This document shows, piece after piece, positions 57,464 through 64,000 of a DNA stretch of 64,000 bases (positions within the stretch are counted from its first letter, which is position 1; each line of letters opens with the position of its first letter). Source of the stretch: Cepaea nemoralis (Eukaryota > Mollusca > Gastropoda > Stylommatophora > Helicidae); assembly GCA_014155875.1 (NCBI GenBank), contig JACEFZ010003413.1, forward strand, positions 98,208-162,207, read 5' to 3'. The position numbers were made by a program, and so were the translations under genes. A model generated the notes under the pieces. The model searched no databases, had not been told where the DNA came from, and saw only the letters and a list, made by a program, of their open reading frames with translations.

Positions 57464-58091
57464 AACGCCCTGCAAATGGCATGCTACATTGTATTTATTG
57501 CTTTACGTTTGTATATGAAAACATACTCACAAATGGTCTTTGACAACCATTGTTATATAAAGTAAAACATAACATATAACGTAGTTATCGTAGTGTTAAG
57601 TTTACAATTAAACATGAAAAATGCAATACGCACTCATGACGCCCTACCCTCGATTAGTGCACACCTTGGTTTGACAGTGCAGGTATTACACTACGCAGTT
57701 TTACATAATTGTTACACAGACATGTAATAACATTTAAACTACTTCTTCCGTTACTAAAAGCTATTTTATTCACCTCTCACACAGCTTTAACCTACTTTGT
57801 ATTTTAGGACTATCTATTCTTAACATTTCATCAAATTAGTTAAACGATAGTTCATATATTTTGTCAATAGAGCCATTTGCTGTTGATATTTTTGCGGTGA
57901 GGAAAATAATGCTGTACTATATTATTATGCTGTTGTCATTCACGTCTGTTGCTATTATGAATTTGTGTCTGAGCATATTCTTCAATAACAAACTAAGGTT
58001 TTTGTTGTCACCGTATCAGACATGTATTATTCAAATAATGCGATTATACATCTGTGTAGGAAGACAACTGGATAGATTTCTTTTTCGTATA
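57464..58091. other. Unassigned AT-rich DNA
   Basis: A 112-codon frame (57861-58199) runs into the hAT element and has no domain support. Confidence 0.4.
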
Positions 58092-58099
58092 CTCTATGG

Positions 58100-58552
58100 C
58101 AGTGGTTCTCAACCGGTGGGGAATTCCCCCCAGGGGGGAATTTTAGGGTTTCCAGGGGGAGGGGGGAGGGGAATGAAGACCATTTCAAGATCGCGTTAAT
58201 ACAAGAACCGATTACTTGATATTGTTTTTCCCTTCATACTTTACAGTTATGTACGTCTCATCCTTATAAAATTTATTTTATAATGTAAGTAGACCCACAA
58301 ATCATGTTTTATGTTGATGTCTAGACTTATTTTAGTATATGCTATTAAATTTACCTTCCATTTTTACGTATACTGTGTAGGGGTGGGGGGATTTTTAGAT
58401 AGGAAATATGAAAAGGGGGGGGGGGATGACGTTCTGAAAATACGGTGAAGGGGGGCACGGGCCAACTTTTTTATAGGAAGGGGGGGGGGGGGGATGACGT
58501 TCTGAAAATATGGTGAAGGGGGGCACGGGCCAAAAAAGGTTGAGAATCACTG
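58100..58552 (-). mobile_element. hAT-type MITE copy 2
   Basis: 453 bp. Termini CAGTGGTTCTCAACCGGTGG and, from the other end, CAGTGATTCTCAACCTTTTT. Perfect 8-bp target duplication CTCTATGG (58092-58099, 58553-58560). Same interior as 49120-50089 in reverse orientation, without the nested element. A G-rich segment with GACGTTCTGAAAATA is duplicated internally (58425-58460 and 58493-58530). No coding capacity. Confidence 0.95.
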
Positions 58553-58559
58553 CTCTATG

Positions 58560-58745
58560 GTATGGGATGTTGGTGATCATGTCTTTCCAAAGCCTTCTGT
58601 CCTCGTGTGCTGCCAGTCAATTCTGATACTGGAATTCCTCCACCCCATGATATCAAACTGTCTAGAATCTCTATCTTGGTCAGACCTACGTCTCCTCCCT
58701 TCCAACTTTCCCCGTTGTTACGACACATTCCTGTTTTTCCAGTAG
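58560..58745 (-). mobile_element. LINE-F-like C-terminal scrap
   Basis: Minus strand VVTTGKVGREE, then frame-broken DSLISWGGGIPVSEL and LWKDMITN text, matching 31418-31500 and the general LINE-F order. Confidence 0.5.
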
Positions 58746-58857
58746 ACAGGCTACTTACTCGACAATTATTTGACCATTTACAAAATGGTCGTTAATCGAT
58801 GCCCTATACTTTGCTACATAAAGCAGCTATTAGCATTTGGAACTTTTAGGGGCGTCT

Positions 58858-59280
58858 GATTTTTTTTTTTTTTTTTTTGGCGTATTCTCGCTTTAAACTC
58901 AAATGATTTGTGCGTGTGGGTTAGCATTCCTTATTACTAGAGTCACTCGCCATCAAGCGAACCCACTTTGGCTTCTGAGGTACTTGTAATTTACGTCACT
59001 AAGCCAGGGACGAGTAGTCAACATTTTATCCAGCAGATCGATGTTGGCGTTAAACCCACTAATTTAGCATCGTAGAATATGAATAAAATTAGTGGTGCCG
59101 CGGTAAAGCTGTGGAAATGTAAACAATATAAAATTACACAAAGTAATGCAGCTTTAAAGAACAGAATTATGACATATACAGGCCGTTGCGGATTGTTTAT
59201 AGTTCAGCATCAGCACACCGGAAGTTTAAGAACGAATCTATACCCCCCGTGCTGAGAGTCTGATGATATCGGTGACCCTG
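58858..59280 (-). mobile_element. SINE-D long copy
   Basis: Minus strand: head remnant TTCGTTCTTAAACTTCCGGT at 59235-59205, an insertion-like middle, then the SINE-D end GTGGGTTCGCTTGATGGCGA and CTAGTAATAAGGAATGCTAA (58990-58925). A poly-T run (58860-58878) follows. The pairing of head and end matches 62888-63095. Confidence 0.6.
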
Positions 59281-59394
59281 AGTGGGTTTTATTACAAAGG
59301 AGATGAGGTGCACAGTGCTGTGCAAACACATCATGTGACAGGAAGATATGTTGTACTCACACAGGTAAAGAGACGTCTAGGGACCTTCTTGTTC

Positions 59395-60155
59395 CAGACG
59401 TATTCCCTTTCCTCTGGAGTAAACTAAACAGACCTTAGAAAGGGACCATGCTCCATGGGCAACACAATGGTCTCTAAATTCAGCCCAGGCTCACCCGTGT
59501 GTTGCCTGGGGCCCATAAGGGAAGCAAAGAATAGCAACACTGCAGCCTACCACGCATGTCGTAAGAGGCGACTAAAAAGGCTTGATGGTTCCGTCGCCCT
59601 GCTACTGAGTGAGTGCGTGGCGCGACACTGTGAGCTGTGAGTTTCGTGAAAAATGCTTTTGAATCTGCCTGTTTTGGAACGTGACTGCATGTTCGGAGTG
59701 ATGGCAGATGGCTATGTCCCAGAGTTGACCGGTTTTTGCCTTATGCAGAAATGCGTGGCTGCTGGGCTTCTGATTGACTGCCACTGACTTCGACGATGAA
59801 CTGTATTTCATGGACTGTGTGGGTGAACATCTAGGAAACATCCAGATGGTAAAATGACTGCCGATTCCATTAGAGATGAACTGGGTGTTTCGTGGGGGAC
59901 TATTGTGTTGACATTCTGGCGGCGGCATTATGCACAGTGTATCTGTGCGGGCTGTTGTTTGTCGAGACTCCTGTCTTTTCCACTTTTCACAATGGGCAGT
60001 GGGGAGCGTTTTGTGTGATATTCACTAACATAGGAACAGAACATAATGGGGACGACCCGTTGCTGTGAAGTTGGAACTGCGACTAACTAACTAACTAACT
60101 AACTATTCAGCCCAGGCTTTGTGCTATAGAGAGCTATAGCTTCATTTTACACTCT
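59395..60155 (+). repeat. Repeat R7 copy carrying E613
   Basis: R7 sequence at 59395-59491 and 60119-60155 is the counterpart of 7680-7830. The E613 insertion separates the two parts. Confidence 0.65.
59492..60104 (+). mobile_element. CTAA-tailed element E613
   Basis: 613-bp insertion with a perfect 14-bp target duplication ATTCAGCCCAGGCT (59478-59491, 60105-60118) and a terminal (CTAA)n tract (60082-60104). It starts CACCCGTGTGTTGCCTGGGG. No inverted termini, no credible ORF and no clear tRNA promoter were seen. The structure (tandem tail, long target duplication) indicates a retrotransposed, non-autonomous element. LINE-D has the same ending, GACTAACTAAC. Confidence 0.85.
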
Positions 60156-60189
60156 ATCGTCTGTCAAGACGGCAAGGTGCCAGTAATTT

Positions 60190-60395
60190 AACGTCACAAA
60201 GGTTTGATAAGAACATTAATGGAAGGATGGTTGATGGAAGAAGACCAGTACGAACATGGAAACGGGACATTACAGACAGCCTGGACATAGAAATGTATGA
60301 GGCAGGAGAGAAGTTGAGAGAACACGTTGTGCCGACTCTGATGAGAGCCGCCTTCTGCAAACGACCCGCAACAGATGATAGTCTTGAGAATCTTT
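60190..60395 (+). mobile_element. LINE C-terminal fragment
   Basis: Plus frame RFDKNINGRMVDGRRPVRTW, KRDITDSLDIEMYEAGEKLR resembles an RT connecting region (G-RRPVGR and a YE-G--- motif). Family unknown. Confidence 0.5.
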
Positions 60396-60396
60396 A

Positions 60397-60876
60397 TTGA
60401 ATGACTCAAAATGCCAGCATGGATATAGTCCTGTGAGTGAAACGACTCAGCGCTGTCCTCACCGACATAAATTCCATTTTGTGACATCATTTAACGACAG
60501 AGAAATCGAAATCAGATGTCAAAAAAGCAAGTGCGATTATACATCAAATATCACACATACAGAAACATCCAAATATACTTAGGTCCACAAAACGGCAGAT
60601 AAAAAATATAATTTCACACCAATCCCATGCTACCAATGTCAAACTTGGACACTATCCAAATCACAATTAAGGACAATCAACATCTGCGATATGAGATGTT
60701 TGATGATTACTGTTAACATAACTATCCGAGACCGAATAAGTATCAGACAGACAGTCGGATCAACACCTTGTGCCACATATATTGAAAACAGCAGATCAAA
60801 TCGTTTTGCCATCTCGTTAGAATGCAACACCATTAACTACCAGCATTGTTCCTACATCGAAAAGGATCTCATATGA
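60397..60876 (+). other. Cys-rich open stretch with one in-frame stop
   Basis: A single frame runs from 60397 to 60876 with one stop at about 60580. The text has repeated cysteine pairs: RCPHRHKFHFV, IEIRCQKSKCDYTSNITHTE, IPCYQCQTWTLS, INICDMRCLMITVNITIRDR, STPCATYIE and ISLECNTINYQHCSYIEKD. NIT glycosylation-type motifs occur. I do not recognise the protein. It may be a decayed exon of a secreted or surface protein, or chance. Confidence 0.3.
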
Positions 60877-61360
60877 GAGCAGGGGGGCGCTAAAGAAGAA
60901 AATAAATTAACGACATCAAAGGTATTGTACAATCACATGGAATGGCATTATACAGTCCCACCCATCGGGCGCTGGAACGGCAAATAATCCTCCAAAAGCC
61001 ACTTGACGGCCAAAGTGGAGTAAATGATAATGATTTTGTTAGTTGCGTTGCACCATGTTGTGAACCTGTGGCTCAGTAGATCCGACTTCGGTATGCATGT
61101 TTTCGGGTTTGCTTTCCCTAGCCATTGACAGTCCCAGCAAGGTGGAAGGTTTGAGTATTGCCTTGACTAGTCGATATCTTTTCATCTGTCCTACATGGAA
61201 GAAACTACCAGTAGCGGCGCTACCGGCGGACTAGAACACGCCAGACCCTCTACCGTTACTAGGTGCATAAACGGCAGATGGGGAACGTTAATTTTAAGGT
61301 TAATGTAGTTGTCGTGAAAACTACAAGGGACCCTTGAACTCCCTAACTACACACACAAGA
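60877..61360. other. Unassigned DNA
   Basis: No repeat family recognised. Confidence 0.4.
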
Positions 61361-61394
61361 CTTCAAACGTCCTGACCACACACACACACACACA

Positions 61395-61437
<43 letters not shown>

Positions 61438-61500
61438 GCACGCGCACGCACGTACACTCTCGCACACGCTCGCGCACGCACACACACACACACAAGAAAC
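61361..61500. repeat. (CA)n / (CG CA) microsatellite
   Basis: CA run 61375-61433 then GCACGC-type alternation and another CA run (61479-61493). Confidence 0.95.
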
Positions 61501-62054
61501 ATGCGAATAACGCTTCGCTGTTCTTCTACGGTGCAAGTCGTAAGTCGGACAGCCATCTGTTAATCCCAAATGCGCATGCGTATCGAGCATCACGACCCCT
61601 ACATGGGGTATAGCTTAGTAGCCAGTTTGTGTCGTGAAATTAGATGTCACATTGTCCAAACCCGTTCATGCAACTGTAAAATAAAATTCATGTTGCTTAA
61701 TGACATTCCTTCGTATTTAACCGCTTCAACTAGATTAGAGAGCACAAGATATAACCGGTATTATGACGATAGTTTTGTTTCTGTAGAAGTTACGATAACA
61801 ATACTTCAGGCAATGAGACTCTCTATCCGCCTACATTTTAACGTCTCCTTTCATTATCATTTTTGTTTGGTGGGGGGGGGGGGGGGGGGGTTGCCTATTA
61901 TACTGTTCTATTTTTCTTGTTATTCCCCTTTTCTTCAGCTACTTCTATTTTAATTCTTGTCGAAGAGAATCTATGACTATGTGTTATGTATTTCAGCAAA
62001 TACACGATTCACATATTCACTTCACATAACATATCACGTAAAAGAATGCACATG
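61501..62054. other. Unassigned DNA with poly-G
   Basis: Poly-G at 61870-61891. A 127-codon plus frame (61570-61953) shows no known domain. Confidence 0.4.
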
Positions 62055-62135
62055 TAGAGATGCGGCAAAATATGTCAGGCAATAAATTCTGCAGTCCATT
62101 GTTGTTGTTGTTGTTGTTGTTTTTTTTTGGCTTAT
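62055..62135 (+). repeat. Repeat R5 with (GTT)n tail
   Basis: GCGGCAAAATATGTCAGGCA with ATAAATTCTGCAG, then GTT triplets (62099-62121) and poly-T. Confidence 0.6.
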
Positions 62136-62887
62136 GTGTTTTCATTTTATTGTTGTATTTGTTGTAGCTTTTGTCCTTGTGGTTTGCTTCGCTTCTACTT
62201 ATACTTCAGCGGTTCCTGAGATTGTTGCAATGTAAGGCGACCATCACCAGCTCCTTGTCCTGGTTCTTCCTTCTGTATTTTCTTACATATTCCTATTCTC
62301 CTGCTTATCCTCTTTCATCTCTTCCTCTGTATCTTCTTGTTTCTCTTCTTCTCCTACTTCGTGTTCTAGTTCTAGTTCTTGTTCTTGTTCTTCTTCTTCT
62401 TCTTCTTCTTCTACTCCGCCTCATCATTCTACTTCTAACGCCCTACTTCCACATCCCGTAATATCATTTTCCTCTTCGATCCTCACCCATTCTAATTCTG
62501 ATTATTTCCTTCCCACCCACCCTACCTCCCTCACACCTCCCCCATCTCCCTCCCGAAATAGTTCATTTCCTTTCAAAGTTAATATTAAACAAAATGTCCC
62601 GATATTTTACAAAACGCAAAACCCACCAATTGCACAAATAATAAAACTTATTTTAAAATAACATTTGGCAGCAAAAACGTTGTTTGTAATAACATCTAAA
62701 TATTTGAAACCAGTGATGTCGAATGAGGTCATTAGAATAATCATCTGGTTGACCTCATTTGTAAACACATCCTGCAAATTAAGTTACAGTAGAATTTAGA
62801 CACTTCTCTTCTTCACTACCCGCTCACAAAATATAAGAAATATTTCTGCCATTTCCCAAAGACAAGATAGTTTATAAGTTGGATCCG
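62136..62887. other. Unassigned DNA with CTT microsatellite
   Basis: TTC/TTG triplets at 62330-62412; remainder featureless and AT-rich. Confidence 0.5.
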
Positions 62888-63100
62888 TGGTCAGCGTGCC
62901 CGAATGGATAAGAGTGCTACTCTTACACTTCTGGTGTGGCGAGGTAGCGGGTTCAACCCCTACGCCAATCAGTTGAACTTATGTTCTGACTTCCCGTTAT
63001 TGATTTAGGAACGTAAAATTATAAGTACCTAAGAATTCGAAAAGGGTTCTTCTGATGGCGAGGGACGCTGGTAATAAGGGAAGCTGATTCACACACACAA
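62888..63100 (+). mobile_element. SINE-D full copy
   Basis: Head: GTGCCCGAATGGATAAGAGT (A box), TTACACTTCTGGTGTGG and AGCGGGTTCAACCCC (B box). Body: TAAGTACCTAAGAATTCG and GGGTTCTTCTGATGGCGAGG. End: GGTAATAAGGGAAGCTGATT. About 210 bp; target duplication not found. Confidence 0.75.
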
Positions 63101-64000
63101 ATGCTAGAAACAGTAGTGCATGTATGGACTGTGACTTGTTTAAATTCCAGAGAGAAGGTTGGACTCAACAAGCACATCTTCAAACTTATTATCTGTTGGG
63201 ATTATTGACTGACTTTTGTCTACACCCCTCCCTTCTGTCTTCCCTTCCATATATCTACTTCTGTCACTCTCTCTATTATTCTATCAACACATACTCCGAC
63301 AACATTTCCTTTCAACATATAATAAAAGATTTATTAATAAAGAAAACTATGTCCGGTGTGTGTATGGATATTGTCTGTGTAGTTGCTATTGTATTCTATG
63401 GTTGTGGACAGAATGAACTCAGAATGTCTATCAGCTGTATCTTCTCGCCAGTCATTCTTCACGATTACAGGACATCACATCAAACAGGACAGAGCTCACC
63501 CGGGATGATCCGTAGGCTTGAATCTGATGGTAAATCCGTTAGTGAAATGAAAACAAACTGTTCATCACTGATTCACCGTATGCTATAAAAGTCCCGTAAG
63601 TTTATGACTGTGCCCAAATCGGTTTCATGATATTAAGTATCCATCATCAAAAAACAGAAAACACCACATTGTCAATGTTCTTCCTATTGTCTATTATGAT
63701 TATCACTATCTGTCTTTGTCTATTCCTTCTACCCTATGTATGCACGTCGTATGTAGGTTGAAGTCTCTGCTTCCCCCACCTTAACATCTTTTTCTGTTTA
63801 GGAGCCCCGTGGTATATGCGTGTTAGCATACAGTCTTCTGTATTTTTCTTGATGTTAGTATTTGTTCATCTGAACGAACTATTTAGGTTTCTTTCTGGAT
63901 CTAAGTATGTACTTTGTTGGTTCACGTAGAGGAGGTTTTTCTTTCTTCTCTAATGTCCCTAGAAAACTGGAACCGTAGAAAAAGGGGGTATTTTCCTTTG
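63101..64000. other. Unassigned DNA
   Basis: A 154-codon plus frame (63124-63588) shows no recognisable domain and unlikely composition. Nothing else supported. Confidence 0.35.

Noticed and set aside
57861..58199. 112-codon plus-strand ORF
   Set aside because: Its C-terminal third is hAT MITE terminus; remainder is AT-rich and unsupported.
63124..63588. 154-codon plus-strand ORF
   Set aside because: No domain, Leu/Ser/Ile-rich AT-driven composition and no repeat or homology support.
1..64000. Endogenous retrovirus or LTR element
   Set aside because: No long terminal repeats, protease or integrase motifs were seen; all RTs are of non-LTR type.

Overview
This window is animal nuclear DNA made almost entirely of interspersed and tandem repeats. 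I found no intact host gene. The mixture is decayed non-LTR retrotransposons (LINEs), four tRNA-derived SINE families, mariner and hAT DNA transposons, a Helitron-like element and very long micro- and minisatellites. This points to a repeat-rich invertebrate. A mollusc or other lophotrochozoan is my best guess from the style of the reverse transcriptases, but that is inference and not proven. The only trace of a host gene is an intronless, broken copy of ribosomal protein eL27 at 10539-11006. The longest preserved coding stretch is a 516-codon reverse-transcriptase ORF at 44788-46338, whose first codons come from another element.

Layout. 1-480 is part of a mariner transposase. 481-7375 and 11774-15590 are two diverged copies of one block (a unique repeat segment, a GATA tract, then LINE-B on the minus strand). 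They carry different later insertions: LINE-C (1923-4695) and LINE-A (4957-6408, perfect 13-bp target duplication) in the first, LINE-J (12650-13575) in the second. Between them lie a complete but dead mariner in a TA microsatellite (8953-10303) and the eL27 pseudogene. 15840-20607 holds more LINE, SINE and Helitron-like remnants. 20908-21735 is a 69-bp minisatellite. 24250-31500 mixes SINE-A copies, LINE fragments and 54-bp and 38-bp minisatellites. 31520-34820 is a LINE-C end with a giant 20-bp array. 35600-36560 is a nested LINE pair. 37690-41490 is a 27-bp minisatellite with a SINE inside it. 42316-48360 has SINEs, a deleted mariner, the LINE-D ORF and AAG/GA arrays. 49120-50089 and 58100-58552 are two members of one hAT MITE family. 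53290-55610 is a three-layer nest (LINE-H, then LINE-E, then SINE-A). 56090-60395 is more LINE debris plus a 613-bp CTAA-tailed element. The last 3.5 kb is mostly unassigned.

The parts do not form a pathway; they record successive transposition. Two patterns recur. Each LINE family ends in its own short tandem repeat (TATC, TTGAT/TTGAA, CTAA, AAG, ATG, CAAT), so LINE tails appear to seed the microsatellites. Several minisatellites grew out of transposon sequence. LINE letters (A-J) and SINE letters (A-D) are labels made here, not database names. Family assignments rest on motifs read by eye.
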